The notes: generated by a model from the sequence alone, not told the origin. A stretch of 14,257 nucleotides of DNA from UBA4572 sp049965515 (GCA_049965515.1 JBMFWG010000045.1:1-14257), one strand, 5' to 3'. Positions 6,507 through 14,174 are shown, counted from the first letter of the stretch. A program made the numbers and translations.

Positions 6507-7615
6507 GTGGAACTTTCGGCCTTGACGGCCCTGGGGGTCGCTCTTCTGTTTGTGCTCGGTTTCGTCAATGGAACGAACGATGTCTCGAAAGGAATCGCGA
6601 CGCTTGCAGGGTCGGGGGAATCGTCCCTTCCGGGGGCCATCGGCTGGGGGGCTGTCTGGACGGCTTTGGGAAGCATGAGCGGCATCCTCTGGGGAGGTAC
6701 AGTTTTTCACAACATCACGACCGGCCTCTATACGGAGGGGACATCTCTTCCAGAGGCCGCAAACATCGCCGTTATCGCCGCCGCAACGGGGTGGGTTCTG
6801 CTTTCTTCCCTCGTCGGATGGCCGGTCTCGACCACCCACGCCATCCTTGGAGGGCTCCTCGGAGCGGGTGCTGCAACTATGGGGATGGAATCCGTCTCGT
6901 GGGGTCATGCAACCAAAATCCTTCTGCTCCCCCTCCTCCTCAGCCCATTTCTCGCCGGAATCATGGCATTTTTGGCGACCGGAATCTTCCAGAGATCAGA
7001 AAAGTCTTCAGGAGGGTACAAAATCTGCCTTTTTCCTGTTCCCGAACGGATCCCGGGAACTTCCGGAACGCCTACACTGGAACGAACGGAAGCATGCCTC
7101 GTCTGTCCGGACAACTCCCGGCCAGCATCGGCCTTTGCCGGCTTCAGGATCGGAACGGGACTCCTGCACTGGATTTCGGGAGGACTTCTCTCCTTCGCGC
7201 GGGGCCTCAATGACACGCCGAAGTTTGTCGCCGTGGCCCTGCTGGCAATACCGGCGGGAGAGAACTTTCCGACCTCCCCCTTTTTCTCGTCGCCGCGCTC
7301 GCCATCGGCGCAGGCAGCTGGTACGGAGGAAAACGTGTGACGACTGTGATGAGCTTCAAAATCACAAAAATGGACCGTCATCAGGGCCTCCTGGCCAACG
7401 CAGTCTCGACACTCCTCGTGACCGGGGCCAGCCCCCTGGGGCTTCCCGTCTCGACGCCCCACGTGTCGGCCGGCGCGATTCTGGGATCCGGAGTGACTGG
7501 GGAAGGAGGGATCTTCTGGCCTACCGTCCGATCAATGACCACCGCCTGGTGTGTCACGGTCCCAGCCTCGGCGTTTTTTGCGGAGATTCTGGTGTGGACA
7601 TTCCGATCCGTATAA
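6507..7615 (+). pseudogene. PiT-type inorganic phosphate/anion permease with one frameshift
   Basis: GTG 6507 follows GAGGAAAGGG (6492-6501). The first frame encodes the N-terminal PHO4 half: LGFVNGTNDVSKGIATLAGS (the PiT NxxND signature, N24-D25), GWPVSTTHAILGGLLGAG, several membrane spans, a polar central loop (~165-215), and ISGGLLSFARGLNDTPKFVAVALL, the second ND signature. After IPAGENF the frame runs into junk and stops at 7340. The +2 frame continues the protein from about 7271: DLPLFLVAALAIGAGSWYGGKRV, then VSTLLVTGASPLGLPVSTPHVSAGAILG and a C-terminal span, stop 7613-7615. One missing base near 7268-7271 (TTT CCN GAC expected) explains it; the repaired gene would have 369 codons. PiT homologues with the NGTNDVSKG form are common in arsenosugar-like clusters and may carry phosphate or an arsenical oxyanion; substrate is inference. 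The shift lies by short homopolymers, so sequence error is possible. Confidence 0.85.
7582..7585 (+). promoter_or_regulatory. Ribosome binding site setting the GTG start of the family 2 transferase
   Basis: GGAG at 7582-7585 lies 8 nt before GTG 7594, inside the 3' end of the permease gene. This picks GTG 7594 out of a frame that is open for hundreds of bases upstream. Confidence 0.55.
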
Positions 7616-8322
7616 GCATCGTGATCCCTTGCCACCAGGATGAACAGCCTCTTGGGCGCCTCCTTTCTGAGTTGCGATCGCTGGGAGAAGGCGTACAGGA
7701 AATTTTTGTGGTCGACGCAGCTGGTTCTTCCAAATGCCAAGAATTATGCCAGCAGTATGGAGCGGCCTATATGGCCTCCTCCCCTTGTCGAGGAGCACAG
7801 CTCCGGGCGGGAGCCGCAAAAGCAACAGGTGAAGTCCTATGGTTTCTTCATGCGGATGCCCGGCTTTCTGGAAATCCATTGGCCGTCATCGACTGTTTAA
7901 TCAGGAACGGTGGCATAGGGGGCTTCTTCCGTTTTCGTTTTGCGGGTCCGAGACCCTGGCCGGCTCCGCTTCTGGAGAGAGCCATCGCTCTCCGGGTTCG
8001 ATTCGGAACTCCTTATGGGGACCAGGGGATCTTCATGAGCCGCAAGGCCTACCTTGAAAGCGGGGGATTCCCGGCCTGGCCATTGTTCGAAGAGGTTCCT
8101 CTCGTCCGGAAACTCCGACAACAAGGGAGATTCATCGGCCTCAAGCAGCCGATACTGGTCGATCCTCGAAAATGGAATCGCGAGGGGTGGTGGCGACGCA
8201 CCTGGAAAAATCGTCTTCTTGCCATGGCCTTTGCCCTGGGAATTTCGCCAAAACGTCTGGCGGGCCTTTACAGTAACGATCTTCGGAGTCGTCAACTTCA
8301 AAATAAGGAGATCTCTCGATGA
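7594..8322 (+). CDS. TIGR04283 arsenosugar-biosynthesis-type family 2 glycosyltransferase
   Basis: A 242-residue GT-A glycosyltransferase from GTG 7594. Features in order: ISIVIPCHQDEQPLGRLLSEL (nucleotide-sugar binding start), VVDAAGSS (~39-46), GRGAQLRAGA-like CRGAQLRAGAAKATGEVLWFLHADARL (the HAD metal-binding motif near residue 85), FGTPYGDQGIFMSRKAYLESGGFP and PLFEEVPLVRKLRQQGR (acceptor side), then WWRRTWKNRLLAMAFALGISPKRLAGLY. This motif order is that of TIGR04283, which pairs with TIGR04282 in arsenosugar and radical SAM/selenodomain clusters. The usual VDGGSTDGT is worn to VDAAGSSK. There is no membrane anchor. It overlaps the permease end by 22 nt and the ArsM start by ATGA, so translation is coupled. 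The frame is open much further upstream, but that part is the out-of-frame shadow of the permease. Role: sugar transfer to an arsenical acceptor, by context. Confidence 0.88.
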   Translation: MDIPIRISIVIPCHQDEQPLGRLLSELRSLGEGVQEIFVVDAAGSSKCQELCQQYGAAYMASSPCRGAQLRAGAAKATGEVLWFLHADARLSGNPLAVIDCLIRNGGIGGFFRFRFAGPRPWPAPLLERAIALRVRFGTPYGDQGIFMSRKAYLESGGFPAWPLFEEVPLVRKLRQQGRFIGLKQPILVDPRKWNREGWWRRTWKNRLLAMAFALGISPKRLAGLYSNDLRSRQLQNKEISR

Positions 8323-9371
8323 AAAAAGCCGTCCAGGAGTATTACGGAAAGGTTCTGACCGGATCTTCGGACCTGAAAAGCAATGCGTGTTGTACCGACG
8401 AAGCCCTCCCCGATTATGTGAAGCCGATCCTGGGCCAGGTTCATGACGAAGTCCTGTCCCGGTATTACGGCTGTGGGCTCGTCCTCCCGGAGGCCCTGGA
8501 GGGTTTGAACGTTCTGGACCTGGGATGCGGGTCCGGTCGAGATGTTTATGTCCTCTCACGGCTGGTGGGAGAAAGCGGGCGGGTGATCGGGGTGGACATG
8601 ACGGAGGAGCAGCTTGAGGTCGCCCGACGCCACCAGGAGTATCACCGGCTTGTCTTTGGCTACGAAAAAAGTAATGTATCCTTTTTATCCGGCGACATTG
8701 AATCCCTTGAGGCACTGCACCTCCCTGATGGCTGTGCCGACGTCATCGTCTCCAATTGTGTCGTCAATCTCGTTTTGGACAAGTTCCGGGTCTTCGAAGA
8801 GGTCTTCCGTGTTCTGAAACCGGGAGGGGAAATGTATTTTTCGGATGTATATGCCGATAGAAGGATACCGGAGGATCTTTCCAAAGATCCGGTGCTCTAC
8901 GGGGAATGCCTGGCTGGTGCCCTTTACTGGAATGACTTCCTGCGAATTGTCCGGGAGAATGGCTTTGCCGACCCGCGCCTTGTTTCCGACCGACCTCTTT
9001 CGATCGGTGATTCAGAGGTGATAGCCCGAACAGGTCATATCCGTTTTTTCTCCGCCACCTACCGACTCTTTAAACTTCAGGGGCTTGAAAGTTCTTGCGA
9101 AGACTATGGCCAGACCATTCTTTACCGGGGAACCCTCCCCAACCTCCCCCACTCATTCCGGCTTGACCGTCATCACCTGTTTGAAACAGGCCGCCATGTT
9201 CCCGTATGCGGAAATACCTGGCGGATCCTTCATGACACACGATTCCGCGATCACTTCGAGTTTGCGGGTGACTTCAGCCGGCATTTCGGGATTTTTCCCG
9301 GATGCGGCACCTCGATTCCTTTCGACATCAACGGGGATAAAACAGACAAAATGGCAGGGTCGTGTTGTTAA
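8319..9371 (+). CDS. arsM: ArsM-type arsenite S-adenosylmethionine methyltransferase (arsenosugar branch)
   Basis: A 350-residue protein from ATG 8319, 8 nt after AAGGAG (8305-8310). It is a class I SAM methyltransferase with motif I LDLGCGSGRD (66-75) and IGVDMTEEQLEVARRH. The three ArsM arsenic-binding cysteines fit C25 (in ACCTDE), C147 (SNCVVNL) and C197 (GECLAGALY). Its C-terminal half carries the features of the longer arsenosugar-type ArsM: NGFADPRLVSDRPLSI, TYRLFKL, VCGNTWRILHDTRF and GIFPGCGTSIPFD. It methylates As(III) stepwise to methyl- and dimethylarsenicals in the cytoplasm, using thiols as reductant. A paired cysteine (C24-C25) and a C-terminal SCC tail (C349-C350) add extra thiols. 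Coupled by ATGA to the preceding transferase; the radical SAM gene starts 16 nt after its stop. Identity strong; true product inferred. Confidence 0.93.
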   Translation: MKKAVQEYYGKVLTGSSDLKSNACCTDEALPDYVKPILGQVHDEVLSRYYGCGLVLPEALEGLNVLDLGCGSGRDVYVLSRLVGESGRVIGVDMTEEQLEVARRHQEYHRLVFGYEKSNVSFLSGDIESLEALHLPDGCADVIVSNCVVNLVLDKFRVFEEVFRVLKPGGEMYFSDVYADRRIPEDLSKDPVLYGECLAGALYWNDFLRIVRENGFADPRLVSDRPLSIGDSEVIARTGHIRFFSATYRLFKLQGLESSCEDYGQTILYRGTLPNLPHSFRLDRHHLFETGRHVPVCGNTWRILHDTRFRDHFEFAGDFSRHFGIFPGCGTSIPFDINGDKTDKMAGSCC

Positions 9372-9386
9372 AGGAGGCATATAGAC

Positions 9387-10352
9387 ATGGAAATGATTCT
9401 TATGACAAACAGGGTCCGGAGCAACGCCTGGGCAAGAACGCCTGATGGGTCAGAACGCGGATCCATTGAATGCCGGCAGCTGGAGGAGGTGTGGTTTCAT
9501 ACGGGAACCGCCTGCAATCTCTCTTGTCCCTCCTGCCTTGAAGGATCCCGACCGGGAGACGACAGGATCGGTCTCCTCCGTTATATTGAGGCCCGACCTT
9601 TCATCGATGAAGCCCTGACACTGGGGGTCCGGCAGTTCTCCTTCACCGGAGGTGAGCCCTTTGTCGCAAAGGACCTGATCTCTATTCTCGACTATGCCCT
9701 CCGATTTCGTCCGTGTCTCGTCCTGACCAACGGGACCGATCCCTTAATCCGGCGAACGGGAGAGATTCTCCCCCTGAAGAATGCCCCTCACCCTCTTTCC
9801 TTTCGGATCAGCCTCGATCATTACGATCCCCAAGTCCACGACAGGGAGCGGGGGCAAGAGATGTTCAAGCGGGCTTTGGACGGACTCCATATTCTGAAGG
9901 ATGGGGGATTTCATGTGTCGATTGCCTGCCGCATGACGGACGACTCGTTTGACGTGCGGACTTCCGGATTTGCCAAGCTTCTCCGGTCGGAAGGATTGTC
10001 CGGGGAGATTCCCCGGATCGAATTCCCCGAGCTTTATCCTCCGGGAAAGCTGGTTGCAACTCCCCAAATCTCGAAAAGCTGCATGGAAAGCTACCCGACC
10101 GAGGCGTCAAGAAAGTCTTTCATGTGTTCGAAAAGCCGGATGGTCGCCAAAATCGCAGGACAGATGCGCGTCTATGCCTGTACTCTGGTGGATGATGATC
10201 CGGACTTCGACATGGGAGCCACCCTGGCAGAAAGTCTCAATGAACCAGTCCGACTCAAGCACCACCGCTGCTACAGCTGTTTTGCCTACGGAAGTTCCTG
10301 CAGTGAGCTGGCGGAGACAAACGCACCCGCGAAAGGAAGACCTTTTGAATAA
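9387..10352 (+). CDS. Radical SAM protein with cysteine-rich C terminus, in the position of ArsS
   Basis: A 321-residue protein from ATG 9387; AAGGAGG (9371-9377) is 9 nt upstream. The radical SAM CxxxCxxC is C43-C47-C50 (HTGTACNLSCPSCLEGSRPGDDR), followed by FTGGEPF (86-92) for SAM binding, LVLTNGT, and RISLDHYDP. The C-terminal third has six cysteines at about 232, 247, 265, 295, 298 and 305, including RCYSCFAYGSSC, which may bind one or two auxiliary iron-sulfur clusters as SPASM/Twitch domains do. The classical ArsS that attaches 5'-deoxyadenosine to dimethylarsenite has a different start to its radical SAM site (LCNQxCxHCH type) and a different tail, so I do not call this ArsS. Placement directly after ArsM suggests it acts on a methylated arsenical, but another small-molecule or peptide substrate is possible. 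It overlaps the next gene by the TTG start. Confidence 0.85.
   Translation: MEMILMTNRVRSNAWARTPDGSERGSIECRQLEEVWFHTGTACNLSCPSCLEGSRPGDDRIGLLRYIEARPFIDEALTLGVRQFSFTGGEPFVAKDLISILDYALRFRPCLVLTNGTDPLIRRTGEILPLKNAPHPLSFRISLDHYDPQVHDRERGQEMFKRALDGLHILKDGGFHVSIACRMTDDSFDVRTSGFAKLLRSEGLSGEIPRIEFPELYPPGKLVATPQISKSCMESYPTEASRKSFMCSKSRMVAKIAGQMRVYACTLVDDDPDFDMGATLAESLNEPVRLKHHRCYSCFAYGSSCSELAETNAPAKGRPFE
10332..10337 (+). promoter_or_regulatory. Ribosome binding site setting a TTG start
   Basis: AAAGGA at 10332-10337, 7 nt before TTG 10345, within the end of the radical SAM gene. It supports MNKLRWAGLLTTILG as the true N terminus, rather than the much longer open frame upstream that shadows the radical SAM gene. 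Confidence 0.65.
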
Positions 10353-12480
10353 GCTCCGGTGGGCCGGACTCCTCACCACAATCCTGGGAGTCATCCTTTT
10401 CTTCGTCTTGCACATCGAACGGTATTTTTCCCTTGCCTCCCTTGCCGGGGACCAAAGCCGCCTGATGGCGACCATACACGCACACCCTTTCCTGGGAGCG
10501 ACGGTATTTTTCTTTCTCTATCTTTTTTTTGCCGCCTTTCCACTCGTTCCACACATTCCCCTCTCCTTGGCCGCCGGAGCCCTCTTCGGCCTGTGGGCCG
10601 GGACAGCCCTGGCGTCATTCGCCTCGACCATCGGAGCGACAATGGCCTTCCTTCTGACCCGCCATTTTTTCAGGGAGAGAGTGGAACGTCATTACGGAGA
10701 TCGCATTGAGAGCTTCCGGGAGGGACTTCGGGAGAACGGGGCCCTTTTTCTGTTTTCCTTGCGGATGATCCCCCTTTTCCCCTTTTTCCTGGTGAATATT
10801 CTGATGGGTCTGACCCACCTTCCCACCCGAACCTTTTACCTGGTAAGCCAAGTCTCCATGTTTCCGGCCACGTTTATCTTTGTCAATACAGGGGCGGCAT
10901 TCGGAGCCATGGCCACTCAGAAAGCTCACCTCTCTCCCGGGACACTGATCTCCTTTGCCCTCTTGGGGCTTTTCCCCTGGATCGCGCGCAAGACCGTCCG
11001 GACTCTCCGGGACGGGAAAATCAGCAAAAAGTTCGGGAAGCCCTGCAAATTCGACAGAAATATCATCGTTATCGGGGCCGGCTCCGCCGGTCTGGTGACC
11101 GCTTATATCGCGGCTGCCGTCAAGGCGAAGGTCACACTCATCGAGGCCTCAGCCATGGGAGGAGACTGCCTCAACACCGGCTGCGTCCCCTCCAAAGCGC
11201 TGATCCGGAGCGCCAAGTTTGTGCACCAGGTCCGGAAAGCCGCAGCGCTCGGAGTCGCGCGCGCAGACATCTCCTTTGATTTTAAAGACATCATGGCGCG
11301 CGTACGAACCGTCATCGCCAAAGTTGAGCCTCACGATTCAAGAGAGCGATATGAGAGCATGGGAGTTGAAGTCATCCAAGGACAGGCAAGGATCACCTCT
11401 CCCTGGACGGTCGAGGTCGATGGGCGTACGCTTTCCACCCGCTCCATCGTCATTGCCGCCGGAGCCCGTCCGAAGGTCCCCGATCTTCCTGGACTCGAGA
11501 CAGTTCATTGGTATACGTCGGACACGATCTGGTCTATTCCGGATCTTCCCCGGAGACTGGTGATCCTGGGAGGTGGTCCCATCGGATGCGAACTCGGACA
11601 GGCATTTTCCCGCCTAGGAAGTTTCGTTACCATTGTGGAACGAGGGAGCCGTCTTCTGAAAAAAGAAGATCCTGACGTTTCCGAACTTCTCGAAAAGACA
11701 CTCTCCGACGAAGGGATCCAGGTATTGACCGGAACCCGGTCCCTTCGCGCCGAAGCCGGCGCGGATACGCAACACCTGGTTTTGGAAAAAGGTGCGGAAG
11801 AGAGCTTCCTCTCCTTCGACGCCCTCCTCTTGTCTCTGGGACGCGTTCCCAGAACGTCCGGATACGGCCTTGAAGAGGTCGGAATCCACCTTGCCAAGGA
11901 GGGAACGATCGAAACCAACGGATTCCTCCAGACAAACTTTCCCAATATCTATGCCTGCGGTGACGTGGCCGGACCCTACCAGTTTACCCACACCGCGGCT
12001 CACCAGGCCTGGTATGCCTCTGTCAACGCCCTTTTTAGCGACATCAAGCTCTTCCGTCCCGACTACAAAGCCATCCCATGGTGCACCTTCACCGATCCGG
12101 AGATCGCTCGGGTAGGGCTTTGCGAACAGGAGGCCCGAGAGAAAAATTTCTCCTACGAACTGACCCGGTTCGAATTTCGGGACCTCGACCGGGCGATTAC
12201 CGATTCTGCCGAGTCCGGATTTATCAAGATTCTCACGGTCCCAGGAAGTGACCGGATTATGGGAGTCACTATCGTGGGAGAGCGGGCCGGAGATCTTCTG
12301 GCAGAGTTTGTCCTTGCCATGTCGCATGGGCTGGGCCTGAAAAAGATCCTTTCGACTGTCCATACCTACCCCACGTGGTCCGAATCCAGCAAGCATGCCG
12401 CCGGAAAGTGGCGACGGGGCCACACCTCCTCTACCCTCCTGGAATGGGTCAAACGCTACCATACCTGGCAGCGCAATTAG
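10345..12480 (+). CDS. TVP38/TMEM64 membrane domain fused to FAD-dependent pyridine nucleotide-disulfide oxidoreductase
   Basis: A 711-residue fusion from TTG 10345. Residues ~1-230 are a TVP38/TMEM64 (SNARE-associated/DedA-like) membrane domain: an N-terminal span, FLYLFFAAFPLVPHIPLSLAAGALFG, the FSLRMIPLFPFFLVN re-entrant segment, and further spans up to LISFALLGLFPWI. Residues ~239-711 are a flavin disulfide reductase like mercuric reductase or dihydrolipoamide dehydrogenase: FAD site NIIVIGAGSAGL, redox-active CLNTGC (C275, C280) with VPSKALI, NAD(P)H site VILGGGPIGCELG (~408), second FAD motif NIYACGDVAG, and a dimer domain ending in VHTYPTWSES. The extra HMA domain and C-terminal CC pair of true MerA are absent. 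The layout matches known fusions next to arsenosugar genes. The likely job is NAD(P)H-driven thiol or arsenical redox at the inner face of the membrane; substrate unknown. It ends the cluster. Confidence 0.92.
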   Translation: MNKLRWAGLLTTILGVILFFVLHIERYFSLASLAGDQSRLMATIHAHPFLGATVFFFLYLFFAAFPLVPHIPLSLAAGALFGLWAGTALASFASTIGATMAFLLTRHFFRERVERHYGDRIESFREGLRENGALFLFSLRMIPLFPFFLVNILMGLTHLPTRTFYLVSQVSMFPATFIFVNTGAAFGAMATQKAHLSPGTLISFALLGLFPWIARKTVRTLRDGKISKKFGKPCKFDRNIIVIGAGSAGLVTAYIAAAVKAKVTLIEASAMGGDCLNTGCVPSKALIRSAKFVHQVRKAAALGVARADISFDFKDIMARVRTVIAKVEPHDSRERYESMGVEVIQGQARITSPWTVEVDGRTLSTRSIVIAAGARPKVPDLPGLETVHWYTSDTIWSIPDLPRRLVILGGGPIGCELGQAFSRLGSFVTIVERGSRLLKKEDPDVSELLEKTLSDEGIQVLTGTRSLRAEAGADTQHLVLEKGAEESFLSFDALLLSLGRVPRTSGYGLEEVGIHLAKEGTIETNGFLQTNFPNIYACGDVAGPYQFTHTAAHQAWYASVNALFSDIKLFRPDYKAIPWCTFTDPEIARVGLCEQEAREKNFSYELTRFEFRDLDRAITDSAESGFIKILTVPGSDRIMGVTIVGERAGDLLAEFVLAMSHGLGLKKILSTVHTYPTWSESSKHAAGKWRRGHTSSTLLEWVKRYHTWQRN

Positions 12481-12507
12481 ACGCCTTCCCGATTGGAGAA
12501 CGCAGCG

Positions 12508-13269
12508 ATGTCCAAGAACATCATTAAAATCCCCGGATCCCGCCTACCCACCCTCTCTTCCGATCAGATGCGGGAAGTCGATCGGATGATGATCGATGAT
12601 CTGGGGATCGACCTTCTCCAAATGATGGAGCTTGCGGGATATTCTCTGGCGACCATGATCCTGTCCTTTCTGGGAGAGAAGGTTCATCACGGACCGATCC
12701 TCGTCTTGTGTGGAGGGGGAAACAATGGAGGAGGGGGAATGTCGGCGGCCCGCCATCTCAGAAACCGCGGGGTCACCGTTTCAGTGATCTTCGTGGGAGA
12801 CCCGGGCAGGATAAAACCTGCACCTCTCCACCAGATGCGAAGCCTCCAGGCCATGGGAGTTGATATCGAACACTGCAACGGGAAAGGTCCGGGCATTCTC
12901 GAACAGAGAATTCCGATGGCGACCGGCATCATTGATGCCCTTGTCGGGTATGGGCTCAACCAGCCCCCGCGGGACACGATCAGCCAGGCCATTCATGCGA
13001 TCAACTCGGCCGGCATTTCCGTTTTTTCCCTTGATGTTCCGTCGGGGCTCGAGACTACGCAAGGGATCGTTCTCGATCCTTGTGTGAGGGCCACGGCGAC
13101 ACTGGCACTGGCTCTCCCCAAATCGGGCCTATTCTCCCGGCAGGGACGCCAGATGGCCGGCCGGATTTTTGTTGCCGACATCGGCGTGCCTGGACTGATC
13201 TACAATAAAATGGGGATTATATTTAGAAATCCCTTCACGAAAGAGACGCTCATCGAGGTTGTTGATTAA
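12508..13269 (+). CDS. Stand-alone NAD(P)H-hydrate epimerase (YjeF N-terminal domain)
   Basis: A 253-residue protein. ATG 12508 is preferred over TTG 12493 because GGAGA (12495-12499) lies 8 nt before it. It has the YjeF-N fold: SSDQMREVDRMMIDDLGIDLLQMMELAG, ILVLCGGGNNGGGGMSAARHL (~65-85, the NNGG ribose/K+-site loop), IIDALVGYGLNQPP (catalytic Asp near 142), SLDVPSGLETTQG, and TATLALALPKSGLF. It epimerises R-NAD(P)HX to the S form for repair by the dehydratase. The ADP/ATP-dependent dehydratase domain fused in many bacteria is missing, so the partner must be encoded elsewhere. The loop reads GNNGGGG rather than the common GNNGGDG. It lies 27 nt after the flavoprotein and could serve NAD(P)H repair for it, but that link is only by position. 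Cytoplasmic. Confidence 0.92.
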   Translation: MSKNIIKIPGSRLPTLSSDQMREVDRMMIDDLGIDLLQMMELAGYSLATMILSFLGEKVHHGPILVLCGGGNNGGGGMSAARHLRNRGVTVSVIFVGDPGRIKPAPLHQMRSLQAMGVDIEHCNGKGPGILEQRIPMATGIIDALVGYGLNQPPRDTISQAIHAINSAGISVFSLDVPSGLETTQGIVLDPCVRATATLALALPKSGLFSRQGRQMAGRIFVADIGVPGLIYNKMGIIFRNPFTKETLIEVVD

Positions 13270-13314
13270 AAGCGATCCATATGAATATCGATCTCTGATT
13301 TCCAGGAGGTCCAC

Positions 13315-13620
13315 ATGCTGGGGAAGTCAATTAGAACGGAGGGGGGGATGGGAAAGTTTATAATGTCATGCAAGGATATGAGCGAATTGATTTCTCTCGG
13401 TCAGGACCAAAGCCTGTCCATTCGACAAAGAATGATGCTGAAGATGCATCTCCTTTTTTGCAAAGCCTGCAGCCGCTTCGATAAACAGAGTCAATTTCTC
13501 AACCGGGCCATGAAAAACTACGTTCAGAATCATTCCTCTGAGAATGACAAAAAGAAGATTCTCCCGGAAGATGCCAAGGAACGGATTCGTCGGGCCTTGG
13601 ATGAAGAGGGTCACAAATGA
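13315..13620 (+). CDS. Zinc-finger (zf-HC2/ZAS) anti-sigma-like protein
   Basis: A 101-residue soluble protein from ATG 13315, 5 nt after AGGAGGT (13303-13309). A second in-frame ATG at 13348, behind a G-rich stretch, is a possible alternative start. The fold signature of ZAS anti-sigma factors is present: C19 (MSCKDMSELIS), then H45-x3-C49-x2-C52 (HLLFCKACSRF), which would bind Zn. The C-terminal half is charged and helical (KKKILPEDAKERIRRALDEEG). There is no membrane span, so it would act in the cytoplasm, holding the sigma factor until a redox or metal signal reaches the zinc site. Its stop overlaps the sigma start by ATGA (13617-13620), the usual coupling of an ECF sigma with its partner, though here the anti-sigma gene comes first. 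Confidence 0.8.
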   Translation: MLGKSIRTEGGMGKFIMSCKDMSELISLGQDQSLSIRQRMMLKMHLLFCKACSRFDKQSQFLNRAMKNYVQNHSSENDKKKILPEDAKERIRRALDEEGHK

Positions 13621-14174
13621 ATGGAATCGATCCCGGACAATGGATTGAGAGATACGGAGATGAACTGTACCACTATGCCCTCTCGCTTCTTGGCTGTGAA
13701 TCGGATGCGGAAGATGCCGTTCAGGAGACCTTCACATCGGCCCTCCGTTCATTACAGAACTTTTCCGGGCGCTCATCAGAAAAAACATGGCTTTTCGGTA
13801 TCCTGAAGCACAAGATTGCCGATCATTTCCGGCGAGAATCCCGCTATCTGGTGGTCGAAGATTTTGAAGACGAGGAGGGATCGCCCAGGGACTTTCTGGA
13901 AAACGGAAAGTGGAGCCATCCTCCCTCGGACTGGGGGCAACCGGAGATATCACTTGAAAACTGGCAGTTCTGGCAAATCTTTGGAGAGTGTATGAAAGGG
14001 CTTTCTCCTGGGCATTCCCACGTCTTTCTTTTGAAAGTCCTCGAGGAAAAGTCCATGGAAGAGATCGGTCAGGAGCTTGGTCTCTCCACGACCAACATCG
14101 GCGTGAGAATGTACCGGGCCAGGCTCGCCCTCCGGAAATGCCTTGAAAAAAAGTGGTTTGAGGAGAATTCCTAA
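13617..14174 (+). CDS. ECF-type sigma-70 family RNA polymerase sigma factor
   Basis: A 185-residue protein starting at ATG 13617 in an ATGA overlap. Region 2 covers about residues 5-80: ALSLLGCESDAEDAVQETFTSALRSLQNFSG and KTWLFGILKHKIADHFRRESR, which bind core polymerase and the -10 element. A ~50-residue acidic linker (EDFEDEEGSPRDFLENGKW) follows, and region 4 covers about 115-175: FLLKVLEEKSMEEIGQELGLSTTNIGVRMYRARLALRKCL, a helix-turn-helix for the -35 element. No region 1 or 3, as expected for ECF (group 4). The WLFGILKHKI form and the companion zinc-finger protein recall the TIGR02943-like group. Target genes are unknown; the pair may control the upstream cluster, or genes elsewhere. No clear ECF promoter (AAC / CGTC type) was found by eye in the gaps here. 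Confidence 0.93.
   Translation: MNGIDPGQWIERYGDELYHYALSLLGCESDAEDAVQETFTSALRSLQNFSGRSSEKTWLFGILKHKIADHFRRESRYLVVEDFEDEEGSPRDFLENGKWSHPPSDWGQPEISLENWQFWQIFGECMKGLSPGHSHVFLLKVLEEKSMEEIGQELGLSTTNIGVRMYRARLALRKCLEKKWFEENS

Noticed and set aside
7338..7340. TGA ending the first half of the permease as programmed recoding
   Set aside because: The family sequence is already lost ~65 nt earlier. No classical slippery heptamer with downstream pseudoknot is evident at the join, so a plain one-base indel is simpler.
6847..7593. Long upstream extension of the family 2 glycosyltransferase frame
   Set aside because: This part overlaps the permease in another frame and shows no glycosyltransferase features. 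GTG 7594 with GGAG upstream begins exactly at the conserved ISIVIP strand.
7897..8715. 272-residue - strand frame across the glycosyltransferase and ArsM
   Set aside because: Overlaps two clear + strand genes and has low-complexity Pro/Arg/Ser composition typical of shadows.
9949..10344. 132-codon N-terminal extension of the TVP38-flavoprotein frame
   Set aside because: It is the shadow of the radical SAM gene. TTG 10345 has a good ribosome binding site and starts the first membrane span.
10945..11090. Possible separate start for the flavoprotein reductase downstream of the membrane domain
   Set aside because: The frame is continuous with no stop, no convincing ribosome binding site and no start codon just before NIIVIGAG. 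A genuine fusion is favoured.
11614..12462. 282-residue open frame on the - strand inside the flavoprotein
   Set aside because: Antisense shadow of a strongly conserved coding frame; no motif and no ribosome binding site.
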